Made by a program: the position numbers and the translations under genes
Shown: piece by piece, positions 52,951-62,364 of the stretch
Position numbering within the stretch: position 1 is the stretch's first letter
Layout of the letters: every line of letters starts with the position of its first letter
NCBI RefSeq assembly: GCF_036452155.1
Contig: NZ_JAWJZY010000001.1
Strand: one strand, 5' to 3'
DNA length: 64,000 nt
DNA from: Sorlinia euscelidii
GTDB lineage: Bacteria > Pseudomonadota > Alphaproteobacteria > Acetobacterales > Acetobacteraceae
The notes under the pieces: generated by a model
What the model was told of the DNA's origin: nothing
The model's database searches: none
What the model saw: only the letters and a program-made list of their open reading frames with translations

Positions 52951-54573
52951 TCAGCCCGTCGCAGCCATTGCGGCCAAGAATCGCGCAACGGCCTCAGCGC
53001 CGGGGTCGACGATATTATCAAGATGTGCGGCGGGGACATACGCCGCGCGCCCCGCGCCCGCCTTCATTTTGACCGTATCGTCTGCCCCTTTCCGTGCTGC
53101 CTCCGCCACTTCAGGCAGGGAGCCCCCCTGGTCGAGGCAGGTGATCGCGGGCCAGAGGGCGTCGAGCATCGTGCGATCCCCTCTCTGAGCCCCACCATAG
53201 CGCGTCATGGCTTCCAGACCGCGCTTCAGCCCCTGCACCGGATTTTTCGCCTGCCCGGCTGTCGTCAGCATAATGGAGAGCAGAGCGCCGCTTGACCCAC
53301 CACTATGGCGTGCCAGCAACCGCCCCAAAGTCGCGCACAGCGCGTCGGGACAGGCAAAAGGCAATTTCGGGAAAGCATCGCTGATAATCTGCGCCGCATC
53401 CGCGAAAGTCGAGCCTGCATCGCCATCGCCGAGTTTTGCGTCAAGCGCATTCAGATCCTGTCGGGCGTTGATCAGGGCATCCAGACCAGTCCGCAAGTGG
53501 GCTTCCAGCGCGGCATGGCGTGATGCGGGCGATGTGAAACTTTCCGTCAATTCGGGTGCGGGCAGGGTTGCTACGGGTGAAAATGGGGCCATGCCGGGCC
53601 AGAAAGAAGGTTCCACCGGCGCGCGGAGCGCGGCCACAAACGCCTCTTCCGCCGGGAGGAGCGACAGGGAAAACCCGACCATATCCAGAGATGTCATGAG
53701 CGGGGCCGGGCCGATCACCCATTTTGTCCTTTTCGCCAGCGCAGTTTTAGTGAAGCTTGCAGCGATCGCACAGGCCTCCAGAGGCGGCACCGCGCCCAGC
53801 GTATTGACCATGACGATGAGATTGCCGGAGGTCATCGCGGTTTCGAGCCGTGCCACCACCTGGTGCATCAGTTGGTCAAGCGACGCGAGGGGGATCTTTT
53901 CCGCGCCGGGCTCCCCATGAACGCCGAGGCCCAGTTCCGCCTCGTGGGGGCCGAGGCGATCCTGATGATTCCCGTCATAAACATTGCAGTCGGTTAAAGC
54001 GAGGCCCAGGGAACGCACCTTACGGGAAGCATCCTCCGCGTGACGCGTCACCTCATCCAGCGCGGCCCCCCTCTCTGCGTGATAACCGGCAATTTTATGG
54101 ATGAGGATCGTGCCCGCGATCCCCCTGGCACGTGCATTTTCACCCAGCGCAATATCATCCCCGACGATGATAAGTGCGATTTTATAGCCGAGCGCACGCG
54201 CCTGCTCCGCCGCGATACCGAAATTAAGACGGTCGCCTGTGTAATTTTTGACGATGAGGAGGCAGCCAGCCGGGCCGGTCACGGCGATGATGGCGGAGAG
54301 GATGGCATCTATTCCCGGTGAGGCGAAAACCGCGCCACAGACGGCGGCTGTCAACATACCGCGCCCCACGAAACCCGCATGGGCAGGCTCGTGACCCGAC
54401 CCGCCGCCGGAAATCACAGCGACACGGTCCGGCGGCACATGTTTTTGAAGCACAACATTGATGCCGGCACCCGCATCGAGCCGCGCCAGATGCGCGCCCT
54501 GGGATGATGTGAGAAGCCCGTCAATGGCTTCGGAAACGAGTTTATCCTGCGCGTTGAGGAAGCGTTTGAGCAT
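52951..54573 (-). CDS. dak: Dihydroxyacetone kinase, single-chain (DhaK-DhaL fusion)
   Basis: The enzyme phosphorylates dihydroxyacetone with ATP, feeding it into glycolysis. The 540-residue product has the DhaK part first: SGGGSGHEPAHAGFVG and the substrate-binding His in LGVHGEPG, about residues 1-330. The DhaL ATP-binding part follows: KLGDGDAGSTF, HSGGSSGALLS and QRGDRTMLDALWPA. The lower-case fusion type uses ATP, not the PTS. GGAG precedes the ATG. It is convergent with the fructosamine kinase gene, 19 nt apart. In acetic acid bacteria dihydroxyacetone arises from glycerol oxidation, a fitting substrate source. Confidence 0.94.
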   Translation of the reverse strand: MLKRFLNAQDKLVSEAIDGLLTSSQGAHLARLDAGAGINVVLQKHVPPDRVAVISGGGSGHEPAHAGFVGRGMLTAAVCGAVFASPGIDAILSAIIAVTGPAGCLLIVKNYTGDRLNFGIAAEQARALGYKIALIIVGDDIALGENARARGIAGTILIHKIAGYHAERGAALDEVTRHAEDASRKVRSLGLALTDCNVYDGNHQDRLGPHEAELGLGVHGEPGAEKIPLASLDQLMHQVVARLETAMTSGNLIVMVNTLGAVPPLEACAIAASFTKTALAKRTKWVIGPAPLMTSLDMVGFSLSLLPAEEAFVAALRAPVEPSFWPGMAPFSPVATLPAPELTESFTSPASRHAALEAHLRTGLDALINARQDLNALDAKLGDGDAGSTFADAAQIISDAFPKLPFACPDALCATLGRLLARHSGGSSGALLSIMLTTAGQAKNPVQGLKRGLEAMTRYGGAQRGDRTMLDALWPAITCLDQGGSLPEVAEAARKGADDTVKMKAGAGRAAYVPAAHLDNIVDPGAEAVARFLAAMAATG

Positions 54574-54646
54574 GACCTGTCTCCGATCCTATGCGGAGAC
54601 GATGTCCTACATGCGCGCGGGTGGCAAATCACAATGTCAGGACGTG

Positions 54647-54787
54647 TTAATGCGCCATTTCCGCCATATGGCTGTAGCCGACATCATCCTGCGCCTGCCT
54701 GAATAACAGGACTTTCTGGGCAAGACTTATCATGATGACAGTGAGCAGGATAATCATGACGGCCAGCATGAGGCGCCGAACCGTCAT
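54647..54787 (-). CDS. 46-residue single-TM protein coupled to the DUF6468-like gene
   Basis: A short frame begins at an ATG (54787) that overlaps the stop of the upstream gene (ATGA) and ends at TAA (54647). The product starts MTVRRLMLAVMIILLTVIM, a clear TM helix, followed by SLAQKVLLFRQAQDDVGYS and a short soluble tail. No family is recognised. The 4-nt overlap and clean TM segment support it being a real gene; its size makes it easy to miss. Confidence 0.55.
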   Translation of the reverse strand: MTVRRLMLAVMIILLTVIMISLAQKVLLFRQAQDDVGYSHMAEMAH

Positions 54788-55143
54788 AGAGAAGAATGTT
54801 CCGAGCGGGAGCCGAATTTCTGATCCTCTCGCGACGTCCGAGGCGCGCTCCTGTCAGAAAGCGAGGGGTCGGCCTCATTATTCGCGCAGCACGTTGCCGT
54901 CCCACTTTTGCCGGATTCGGGTTGTCCGCGTTCCGCCCGGATCATATCCACGAGGCGCGTTAAACTGACGGCCTCAGCCTGTGCCGTGCTCGTCGCGCGC
55001 TCCAGCATGGCGACGAGCGCGTAAGTCATTTTCTTTTCCTGCTGAAGACGCCTCATGTTTCGACCGACGCTCGCAGTCACGGCGATGGTGGCGACCAAGA
55101 GCATCGCGAGTAAGGATTCGAAGATAATTTGAAACGTTAACAT
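54784..55143 (-). CDS. Small membrane protein (DUF6468-like)
   Basis: The 119-residue product has one N-terminal TM helix (MLTFQIIFESLLAMLLVATI) followed by a coiled-coil stretch with RRLQQEKKMTYALVAMLERAT. It resembles DUF6468 proteins, which I associate with alphaproteobacterial flagellar gene clusters. No flagellar gene is nearby, so it is an orphan if that match is right. The last 45 residues are polar and low in complexity. It overlaps the 46-residue gene downstream. Confidence 0.6.
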   Translation of the reverse strand: MLTFQIIFESLLAMLLVATIAVTASVGRNMRRLQQEKKMTYALVAMLERATSTAQAEAVSLTRLVDMIRAERGQPESGKSGTATCCANNEADPSLSDRSAPRTSREDQKFGSRSEHSSL

Positions 55144-55609
55144 CGAATTTCTTGCTCATGCTGTGGCAAGGACACCCCTCGACCGTCCGAAGACCGATGA
55201 TGTCGCGCCGTCATTTAAAATCGGGAAGTTTACATTCCCATTCGGTCAACGCGGAGGATACGCTAGATGATGCGATCATAAATTTAAGAAACCGTTTAAT
55301 TTACGAAAACTTTTCGTTTAGTTGTCGTAAACGCGGTTTCTTCACCGGAAGTTCATGCTCTCCGGGATAATTTGTTGAGTGGAAAGCCGCAATCACCTTA
55401 AATGCTGAAATAGGCCGCCCGGGCCAACAAAATTCAGGCGGGTGTGTGCCCTGACCGACCCGGATGCGTCACGCGTCGCCCCTTTCTGACGGTGCCCGAC
55501 GCCGTCGCCTCAAGCGTTTTGACGGGGACCGCTCTATTGGCAAGGCGCCCGGTTTTCATTACGATTGCGATTTGTGTTAAGTGGCAATCCGCAAAGAGGG
55601 GAAAGAATT
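55144..55609. other. Divergent intergenic region with a 15-bp palindrome
   Basis: The region separates the small membrane genes (minus) from the amino-acid permease (plus). An A+T-rich patch near 55270-55330 contains the perfect palindrome ACGAAAA-C-TTTTCGT at 55303-55317, inside a wider TTTACGA/TCGTAAA pair. It probably holds promoters and an operator; no gene is seen. Confidence 0.5.
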
Positions 55610-57049
55610 TTGACTCAGAATAACGCGGCGGATACCCCTCTCATCGACCCGGCCAATGAAGGTTACCACAGGGATCTCGGTCGTCGACAGATGCAGATGA
55701 TCGCGATCGGTGGCGCGATTGGCACCGGGCTTTTTCTCGGTGCCGGGGCGCGCCTGCAGCAAATCGGCCCTTCCCTCGCGATTGATTACCTTATTTGCGG
55801 GTTTTTCTCCTTCCTCATCCTGCGGGCCCTGGGTGAGCTGATTATGTATCGCCCCACCGCCGGGAGTTACGTCTCTTATGCGCGTGAATTTTACGGTGAG
55901 CGCGCGGCTTATATCGCCGGATGGATGACCTTCCTTTACTGGACCATGGTGGGCATCGTCGATATTACCGCTGTCGCTGTCTATATGCATTTCTGGCCGG
56001 TCTTCGGTGACGTGCCGCAATGGGTCTTCGCGTTGATCGCGCTCTCTTTCATCGGGCTCGTCAATCTGATCAGCGTCCGTTATTTCGGGGAATTTGAATT
56101 CTGGTTCTCCATCATCAAAGTGGTGGCGCTCGTCTTTTTCCTGATCATCGGGATCTGGGTTTGCGGGTGGCATATCCCCGTCGATGGACGTCGCCCGGGC
56201 TTCTGGATGATCTCAGCTAATGGCGGCCTCTTTCCCCATGGCATTATGCCGTCGCTCCTCCTGCTTCAGGGCATTATCTTTGCTTACTCCGCCATTGAGC
56301 TTGTCGGGGTCGCGGCCGGAGAGTGCCATAACCCGCGTGAGATTATCCGCGGGGTGGTGCGGTCGATCTTCCTGCGCGTGACCGTGTTTTATGTTGGCTC
56401 CGTCATACTCCTCGTTTGCGTGATGCCGTGGTGGGCCTACCGCGCTGATCAAAGCCCCTTTGTGACGTTTCTGGACGCGCTGCATATTCCGGGCATTGAG
56501 AACGTGATGAATGTCGTCGTCATCACCGCCGCGCTTTCAAGCTTCAATTCCGGCCTGTATTCGACAGGGCGCATGTTGCGCGCCATGGCCTTCGGCGGCT
56601 CCGCCCCCCATGCCCTCAAGAAGATGAACCGCTTTTCCGTCCCTTATGTGGCGATCCTGACGACGGTCAGCGTCTATCTGATCGGGGTGGCGCTGAACTA
56701 TCTGATACCATCCTCCGTGTTTGAAATTGCCCTTAATCTTTCAGCGCTCGGCATTCTGGCAAGCTGGAGCTGCATTATTCTCTGCCATATGCGGATGCGC
56801 ACCCGCATCCGGGAAGGCCTCATCCCGGAGCAGAATTTCAAAATGCCGTGGTATCCCTTCTCCTCCTGGCTGACCCTGGCTTTTTTTGCGCTCGTTATCG
56901 TCATGATGGCGTTCGACTACCCCAGCGGCACGATCACCATCGCCTTCATCCCCGTCATCACGATCGCCCTCATCTTGGGGTGGAAAATGCGGGGGCGTTA
57001 TGTGGATGAGAGCGTGGAAGAGTCCGCACGCATTCATCCAGTTGGATAG
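55610..57049 (+). CDS. Amino acid permease (APC superfamily, AAT type)
   Basis: The 479-residue secondary transporter has the AAT-family N-terminus HRDLGRRQMQMIAIGGAIGTGLFLG and about 12 TM helices, including RALGELIMYRPTAGSYVSYA and a conserved GVAAGECHNPRE. Candidate substrates include asparagine, GABA or aromatic amino acids; sequence alone does not decide. A TTG at 55610 preceded by AGGGG at 8 nt is the best start; an in-frame TTG further up lacks a ribosome-binding site. A hairpin terminator follows. Confidence 0.9.
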   Translation: MTQNNAADTPLIDPANEGYHRDLGRRQMQMIAIGGAIGTGLFLGAGARLQQIGPSLAIDYLICGFFSFLILRALGELIMYRPTAGSYVSYAREFYGERAAYIAGWMTFLYWTMVGIVDITAVAVYMHFWPVFGDVPQWVFALIALSFIGLVNLISVRYFGEFEFWFSIIKVVALVFFLIIGIWVCGWHIPVDGRRPGFWMISANGGLFPHGIMPSLLLLQGIIFAYSAIELVGVAAGECHNPREIIRGVVRSIFLRVTVFYVGSVILLVCVMPWWAYRADQSPFVTFLDALHIPGIENVMNVVVITAALSSFNSGLYSTGRMLRAMAFGGSAPHALKKMNRFSVPYVAILTTVSVYLIGVALNYLIPSSVFEIALNLSALGILASWSCIILCHMRMRTRIREGLIPEQNFKMPWYPFSSWLTLAFFALVIVMMAFDYPSGTITIAFIPVITIALILGWKMRGRYVDESVEESARIHPVG

Positions 57050-57077
57050 GCGGCACCTCGCTTCAGCGAAGCATCGT

Positions 57078-57112
57078 GCGCCGGGGGGATGGAGAAATCC
57101 GCTCCCCGGCGC
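57078..57112 (+). terminator. Probable terminator after the amino acid permease
   Basis: A perfect 9-bp G+C stem (57078-57086 with 57104-57112) around a 17-nt loop is followed by GATATTTAT on the plus strand. The long loop and short T-stretch make it a moderate candidate. It lies between two convergent genes. Confidence 0.45.
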
Positions 57113-57285
57113 GATATTTATGGCGGCTACGATGCTGGACGCGTCGCGCGGCGGTATCGCGTCCGCATCTCCATCGCGGGAACGGGGCGCGCGATCACTG
57201 AAGGCGGCCTCGAACTCATGCGATGGCACAGCGCGGCACCCGCGAAAACATTATAATCGGAAGACCGGACCCTGAAAGGAAGAAG

Positions 57286-58530
57286 TCAGGTCTTCGATAA
57301 TTTCGCCATGGGCTTAAGTTGATTTTCCCACTTCGCCACCAGGGCCGCAGAAAGGGAATTGCCGATAACATTGGTTGAAGACCGCCCCATATCCAGAAAC
57401 GTATCGACACCGAGGATCAGCACGACGCCCTCCGCCGGCAGGTCAAATTGCGTCAGCGTTGCCGCAATCACCACGAGCGATGCGCGCGGCACACCGGCAA
57501 CGCCCTTACTCGTCAGCATCAGGGTCAACAACATCGCGATCTGCGTGCTCCACGCCAGGGGAATATCATAGACCTGCGCAATATAGATGCTCGCGAAAGA
57601 GCAGTACATCATCGTCCCGACGAGATTGAAGGAATAGCCGAGCGGGAGCACGAAAGATGAGATCTTCCGGTCGACGCCAAATTCAGCGAGACGTTCCAGG
57701 ATAAGCGGGTACGCGGCTTCAGAGGTGCTGGTTGAGAAAGCGACAAGGAAGGGCTCACGCAGCAGGTCAACCAGTTTGAAAGCCGATTTGCCGAGAAAAA
57801 TCAGAGAAACACCGACGAGCGAAAGCCACAGCACGAAGAGCGCCAGATAGAACTCGCCCATAAACTTGCCATAACTGACGATAATCGAAAGACCATTGAC
57901 GCCAATCGTCGCCGTCAAAGCGCAGAAAACAGCGATTGGCGCCATCAGCATGATGAAGTTCGTCATTTTGAGAATGATGTAGGAGAAGCTCTCCACCCAT
58001 TCGAGGACAAGTTTCGACTTCTCAGGCAAGGCCGCAGCAGCGCAACCGAAAATGATAGAGAAGACGACGATCTGGAGGATCTCATTATCGCTCATCGCAC
58101 GGAAGATGGAATCCGGGACGAGATGATTGACAAAGTCGAGGAGGTTGAGGCCACTTGTCGAAATGCCGGATGCGGATGACATGGAGATGCGGTGCATACC
58201 GCCACCCGGCTCAAAGAAATTGACGAGCAACATGCCCAATGTCAGCGAGAAGAGTGACGAACATATAAACCAGAGCAATGCCTTGCCGCCGACACGCCCC
58301 ACACTGGCCGCGTCAGTCATGCGCCCGATTCCGACCGTCAGGGTGGAAAAGACCAATGGCGCGATAATCATTTTAATCAGGCGGAGGAAGATTGTAGAGC
58401 CGATGGAAACATAATTGGAGATTTGCTGCTGCATGGCCGCGGAAGCACAAAGGGCATGGATGGCACCCCCCGCCGCGATCCCGGCAATCATGGCGATGAT
58501 GATGGCCCACAACATCCAATTTTGCTTCAT
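57286..58530 (-). CDS. Dicarboxylate/amino acid:cation symporter (DAACS family)
   Basis: The 414-residue product belongs to the GltP/DctA family that takes up C4-dicarboxylates or acidic amino acids with protons or sodium. It has FLRLIKMIIAPLVFSTLTVGIG, the serine-rich re-entrant loop AFSTSTSEAAYPLILERL, FVLPLGYSFNLVGTMMY and LILGVDTFLDMGRSSTNVIGN. These are the substrate- and cation-binding segments. It stands alone, convergent with the amino-acid permease. Whether it is DctA (succinate) or GltP (glutamate) cannot be told. Confidence 0.92.
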   Translation of the reverse strand: MKQNWMLWAIIIAMIAGIAAGGAIHALCASAAMQQQISNYVSIGSTIFLRLIKMIIAPLVFSTLTVGIGRMTDAASVGRVGGKALLWFICSSLFSLTLGMLLVNFFEPGGGMHRISMSSASGISTSGLNLLDFVNHLVPDSIFRAMSDNEILQIVVFSIIFGCAAAALPEKSKLVLEWVESFSYIILKMTNFIMLMAPIAVFCALTATIGVNGLSIIVSYGKFMGEFYLALFVLWLSLVGVSLIFLGKSAFKLVDLLREPFLVAFSTSTSEAAYPLILERLAEFGVDRKISSFVLPLGYSFNLVGTMMYCSFASIYIAQVYDIPLAWSTQIAMLLTLMLTSKGVAGVPRASLVVIAATLTQFDLPAEGVVLILGVDTFLDMGRSSTNVIGNSLSAALVAKWENQLKPMAKLSKT

Positions 58531-58593
58531 ACGATACCCTCGATTTTTAAATGTTCAGGGCTCTATTAACCGGACTCGCCTGTAACGCCAAAT

Positions 58594-58621
58594 CCCGTGA
58601 CGCCATGAAGGCCGTCACGGG
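58594..58621 (-). terminator. Probable terminator directly after pstS
   Basis: A 9-bp perfect stem (58594-58602 with 58613-58621), extended by two further pairs past a bulge, starts 1 nt after the pstS stop. On the minus strand it is followed by ATTTGG, a weak T-tract. It probably closes the pst-pho operon. Confidence 0.55.
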
Positions 58622-58622
58622 T

Positions 58623-59630
58623 TCATCTCCGCGCTGGGTCCGGCCATTCAGCGAGGATTCTGGATTTGACACTCTGCGGCAGAGGGACATAATCGAGTCC
58701 ACGTGCTTCGGCATCGCCCTCCATCAGGCCCGCGGCGAAAAAACGCCGTACAGCTTCCTTGACATGGTCGCGCGGGACGAGGACGTAGGTGGCGCTCATA
58801 ATCGGCCATCCATTCGCCCCCCCCGTATCGAGCAGGTCAACGACATTCCCCTTCGCGCGCTGCCACGGCGCCGCGCGCGCTGCGGCCTCGAAGCTGGCCA
58901 TATCCGGCTTGATAAAAGCGCCCGTTCGATTGGCGAGCGCGACCACCGGCAAATGATTCTGCTTTGCGTAGGCATATTCGACATAACCAATGCCGCCATC
59001 CGTCTGCCGCACACCCGCCGCCACACCGTCATTCCCCCTTGCCCCTGCGCCGCCCGGCCACGCGACGGAAGCCCCGGCGCCAATCCCGCGCTTCCAGGCT
59101 GGAGAAACTTTGGAGAGATAGGCGGTGAAAACGAAAGAAGTGCCGGAGGCATCCGCACGATGCAGGGGCGCGACAGATGTTTCCGGCAGGTTCACGCCCG
59201 GGTTCAGCCGTTTGATCCGCGGGTCATCCCAATCGAGAATCGAGCCGTCAAATATGCCGGCCAAGGTGGGCCCATCAAGACGCAGGCGGGAAACATCCAC
59301 GCCCGGCAGGTGCGCAATAATGACGATCGCGCCCATAACGCTGGGGAATTGGTAAAGGTGGCCCGCTGCCAGACTTGCCGGCTCCAACGGTTTATCCGTT
59401 GCACCAAAATCGACGGTTCGGGCGAGGATCTGGTTGACACCGGCGCCCGAGCCCACGCTCTGGTAATTGACGAAGATATGGTGCGAGGCTTTGACGGCCT
59501 CACCCCATGCCCCATAGATTGGGGCCGCGAAGCTGGACCCAGCCCCCGTGATCTCATCCGCCGAAGCTGCCTGCGCCATCAGGCAAAAGGCCCATCCCGT
59601 GAAAAGAATAGTCCATCGTTTGAGGCGCAT
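58623..59630 (-). CDS. pstS: Phosphate ABC transporter substrate-binding protein PstS
   Basis: PstS is the periplasmic phosphate receptor for PstCAB. The product (about 335 residues) has a Sec signal (WTILFTGWAFCLMAQAASA) and then ITGAGSSFAAPIYGAW, a phosphate-binding loop. It also shows YQSVGSGAGVNQI, DFGATDKPL and RADASGTSFVFTAYLSKV. The ATG at 59630 fits the signal peptide; a GTG at 59666 is possible. It is separated from phoR by about 106 nt and is the last gene of the cluster, whereas pstS usually comes first. Confidence 0.95.
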   Translation of the reverse strand: MRLKRWTILFTGWAFCLMAQAASADEITGAGSSFAAPIYGAWGEAVKASHHIFVNYQSVGSGAGVNQILARTVDFGATDKPLEPASLAAGHLYQFPSVMGAIVIIAHLPGVDVSRLRLDGPTLAGIFDGSILDWDDPRIKRLNPGVNLPETSVAPLHRADASGTSFVFTAYLSKVSPAWKRGIGAGASVAWPGGAGARGNDGVAAGVRQTDGGIGYVEYAYAKQNHLPVVALANRTGAFIKPDMASFEAAARAAPWQRAKGNVVDLLDTGGANGWPIMSATYVLVPRDHVKEAVRRFFAAGLMEGDAEARGLDYVPLPQSVKSRILAEWPDPARR

Positions 59631-59736
59631 ATTCAGTAGCCTTTTCTGAGCGGCGTCGTTCTTCACTTTTCATCTCTCACATCGGACATTGTTTTTTGCG
59701 CGATTCACCCGGGCCTGACAAGCATCGGAATGATGT

Positions 59737-60924
59737 TCACGCATGATCCATGGGGGGCGTGGTTTCGGCGTCATGGTTTGTCACGGCACCGGGAAGCCAC
59801 ACCTCGCAACGAAACCCCTCCCCCGCCGCGCTGCTGATTTTCAACCGGCCCGCGTGCCGATCGACAATTTGCTTGACGATGGCCAGGCCAAGCCCGGACC
59901 CGCCAATATTCTCACTGGCGACGCGATAAAATTGTTCGGTCAATCGGGGAAGGTGCTGCGCGGCGACACCTGGCCCATCATCCGATACGCTGAAAATAAT
60001 GCCGGACGTGGCTTCACGACGCACCGACACCTCAATTTGACAATGCGGCCCGGCATGTTTCACGGCGTTTTCGACCAGGTTGAGAAGCATCTGAACCAAC
60101 TGATCCGCATCACCGGGGAAAATGGCTGCGGACACCGCCTCCGGCATCATCACCTGACCGGCATATTGTCGGCTAAGTCCGGCAATTTCCTCCTTCATAC
60201 GTGGCCAGAGCCTGTCGAGATGCAATTCCGTCTCCGGCCGCCAATGGGCGAGTCGTTGCGCGCGGGAAAGATGCAGAAGCCGGTCAATCAGCCGGCCCAT
60301 CCGCGCTGCCTGGCGCGACATGATCGCGAGGAATTCCTTCTGCGCCGCCGGGTCATCAGCAGCCTGCCCCTCGATTGTTTCCAATATCGCGGAAATGGAA
60401 GCGAGTGGCGTGCGCAGCTCATGGCTGGCATAGGCGACGAAATCCGCCTGCTTGCGCTGCGAGGTGGCGGCCTCTGTATAATCGTCCAGCACGACAATCA
60501 TGAAATCTTCCCGCCTGCGTGCCTTGCGTGTCTCAGTCTCCCCCCATCTGTTCAAACGAATTTGGAGGACACGCTGCACCGGCACGTCAACTTCCAACTG
60601 TGTGGAGACCGGGTTGCCGGATCGCGCCGCGCTGACGGCCGCCTGCAAAGCGGGATGTCGCAGGACCGCGCCCAGCGCGTCCCCGAACATCGCGACCGCA
60701 CGATGATTGGTGACGACAGAACGCCCCGCTCGATCGAGAACAATCAACGGGACTGGCACAAATTCCGCAAATGAGAAGCGCGATTCATCCGTGTCCGTCG
60801 GGCGCGACGATAAATCGGGGCGTGACGGCGTGACGAGCCGCCGCCCCCTCTCCCTGTCGCGCAAGATCCGCCAGAAAAGGATAAGGATGACCCCTATCAT
60901 GACGAGCCATATGATCGTCAGCAT
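59737..60924 (-). CDS. phoR: Phosphate regulon sensor histidine kinase PhoR
   Basis: PhoR phosphorylates PhoB when phosphate is scarce. The 395-residue product has one N-terminal TM helix (MLTIIWLVMIGVILILF) and a PAS-like region (about 50-150). The dimerisation domain has catalytic His in YASHELRTPLASISAILETIEG, then the ATP domain NLVENAVKHAG, SDDGPGV and GGSGLGLAIVKQI. It follows phoB by 9 nt. Only one TM is typical of alphaproteobacterial PhoR, where signalling passes through PstSCAB and PhoU. Confidence 0.93.
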   Translation of the reverse strand: MLTIIWLVMIGVILILFWRILRDRERGRRLVTPSRPDLSSRPTDTDESRFSFAEFVPVPLIVLDRAGRSVVTNHRAVAMFGDALGAVLRHPALQAAVSAARSGNPVSTQLEVDVPVQRVLQIRLNRWGETETRKARRREDFMIVVLDDYTEAATSQRKQADFVAYASHELRTPLASISAILETIEGQAADDPAAQKEFLAIMSRQAARMGRLIDRLLHLSRAQRLAHWRPETELHLDRLWPRMKEEIAGLSRQYAGQVMMPEAVSAAIFPGDADQLVQMLLNLVENAVKHAGPHCQIEVSVRREATSGIIFSVSDDGPGVAAQHLPRLTEQFYRVASENIGGSGLGLAIVKQIVDRHAGRLKISSAAGEGFRCEVWLPGAVTNHDAETTPPMDHA

Positions 60925-60933
60925 GGAAAGCCG

Positions 60934-61647
60934 TCAGGCCTGATCGTCAAGCGCGTAGCCTGCCGACCGGACTGTCCTGATGTAATCAATGCCGTCATGG
61001 GCTTTCATCGCCAGCCTCAAGCGCCTGATATGCACGTCGATCGTCCGCAATTCGACGAAGATATTTTCATTCCAGACACGTTTTAAAAGTGTTTCCCGCG
61101 AAAAGACCTCCCGCGGGTGACGCATGAAGAATTCGAGAAGACGAAATTCGGTCGGGCCGAGATTCAGAGGATGCGGCCCGCGTGAGGCGCGGCGCGTCTG
61201 CGAATTGAGTGTGAGATCCTGAAAACGCAATACTTCATTGCGTGACGGGGTCGCGCGGCGCAGAAGGGCGCGCAGATGGGCTTCCAGCGCTTCTACGCTA
61301 TAAGGTTTGGTCAGAAACGCATCGGCGCCGCTATCCAGTCCCTCAATACTGTCCTCCTCCGCCGATCGCGCCGTCATCAGGAGAACGGGAAGGGTGCGCA
61401 GGGCCTCGGTCAGGCGGATCCGGCGACAGAGATCGGGCCCCGACAGGCCGGGTAACATCCAGTCGAGAATGATCGCGTCCGGCGGCGCATCCTGAAGGCG
61501 CGCCCAAGCCGCCTCCCCCATCGTGAACGCCTCGACCCGATAGCCCATTTTGCTCAGATTATAGCGCAGCATGGTCTGGAGGGCGGAATCATCCTCGACA
61601 AGAAAAATAAGGGGCGCCACGGACGTCACATCACTGGTCGATCGCAT
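60934..61647 (-). CDS. phoB: Phosphate regulon response regulator PhoB
   Basis: PhoB is an OmpR-type regulator that binds Pho boxes. From the ATG at 61647 the product has about 237 residues: a receiver domain with IFLVEDD, phospho-acceptor Asp in AIILDWMLPGLSGPDLC, LLMTARSAEEDSIEGLDSGA and KPYSVEAL, then a winged helix with LGPTEFRLLEFFMRHPREVF and RTIDVHIRRLR. The start codon overlaps the phoU 3' end by 17 nt. An open extension to 61695 overlaps phoU further and is unlikely. Confidence 0.93.
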   Translation of the reverse strand: MRSTSDVTSVAPLIFLVEDDSALQTMLRYNLSKMGYRVEAFTMGEAAWARLQDAPPDAIILDWMLPGLSGPDLCRRIRLTEALRTLPVLLMTARSAEEDSIEGLDSGADAFLTKPYSVEALEAHLRALLRRATPSRNEVLRFQDLTLNSQTRRASRGPHPLNLGPTEFRLLEFFMRHPREVFSRETLLKRVWNENIFVELRTIDVHIRRLRLAMKAHDGIDYIRTVRSAGYALDDQA

Positions 61648-62341
61648 CCGCGGCCGAGCTCTTCCCTCTCGGGCGCACGGGTGGGAGGTTTTCACCCTTT
61701 ACCGCGTAAAAGACGCGCTCGGCGATATTGGTGGTGTGATCACCGATCCGCTCCAGATTTTTGGCGATAAAGAGAAGATGGATGCAGGGCCCAATATTGC
61801 GCGGGTCTTCCATCATATAAGTCACCAGTTCCCGGAACAGAGCCGTGTAATATTCATCGACCTCGCAATCCGCCTCCCAGACTTCCTGGGCGCGTTCCGG
61901 GTCCTGCAATGTCATGGCATCGGCGCCGCGACGGAGATTTTCCTGCACCATCCGTCCCATATTACGCAGACCGGAGAGGGAGAGACTATCGGTCAGGTCC
62001 ACCCGCGTGCTGCGTCGGGCAATGGAGGCGGCGTAATCACCGATACGTTCGAGGTCACTGCTGATTTTGAGCGCCGACACGATTTCCCGTAAGTCGCCCG
62101 CCATGGGGCTGCGGAGGGCGAGAAGGCGGATCGCAAGCCCTTCAATATCCCGTTCAAGCTGATCAACCATCGGATCATGGTCGATCGCCTCCTGCGCTGC
62201 GGTGACGTTATGGTCGAGGACCGCTGAAACGGCCTGAGAAACCTGGTTTTCAACAATGCCGCACATGCGGGCCATCATGCCGCGCAGATGGTCAAGCTCA
62301 TGCTCAAAACTTTTAACGGTGTGTACGCCATCCATACCCAT
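61631..62341 (-). CDS. phoU: Phosphate signalling protein PhoU
   Basis: PhoU links the Pst transporter to PhoR and represses the regulon when phosphate is plentiful. The 236-residue product is all helical with two related three-helix bundles. Each carries the metal-binding E/D-rich motif: SSDLERIGDYAASIARRS in the first, and KNLERIGDHTTNIAERVFY in the second. It lies 23 nt after pstB. Confidence 0.96.
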   Translation of the reverse strand: MGMDGVHTVKSFEHELDHLRGMMARMCGIVENQVSQAVSAVLDHNVTAAQEAIDHDPMVDQLERDIEGLAIRLLALRSPMAGDLREIVSALKISSDLERIGDYAASIARRSTRVDLTDSLSLSGLRNMGRMVQENLRRGADAMTLQDPERAQEVWEADCEVDEYYTALFRELVTYMMEDPRNIGPCIHLLFIAKNLERIGDHTTNIAERVFYAVKGENLPPVRPRGKSSAADAIDQ

Positions 62342-62364
62342 CTCGACACCTCATGAAAACCGTA

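Noticed and set aside
58551..59639. 362-codon plus-strand frame opposite pstS
   Set aside because: pstS on the minus strand has a signal peptide and phosphate-binding motifs; the antisense product has neither motif nor plausible composition.
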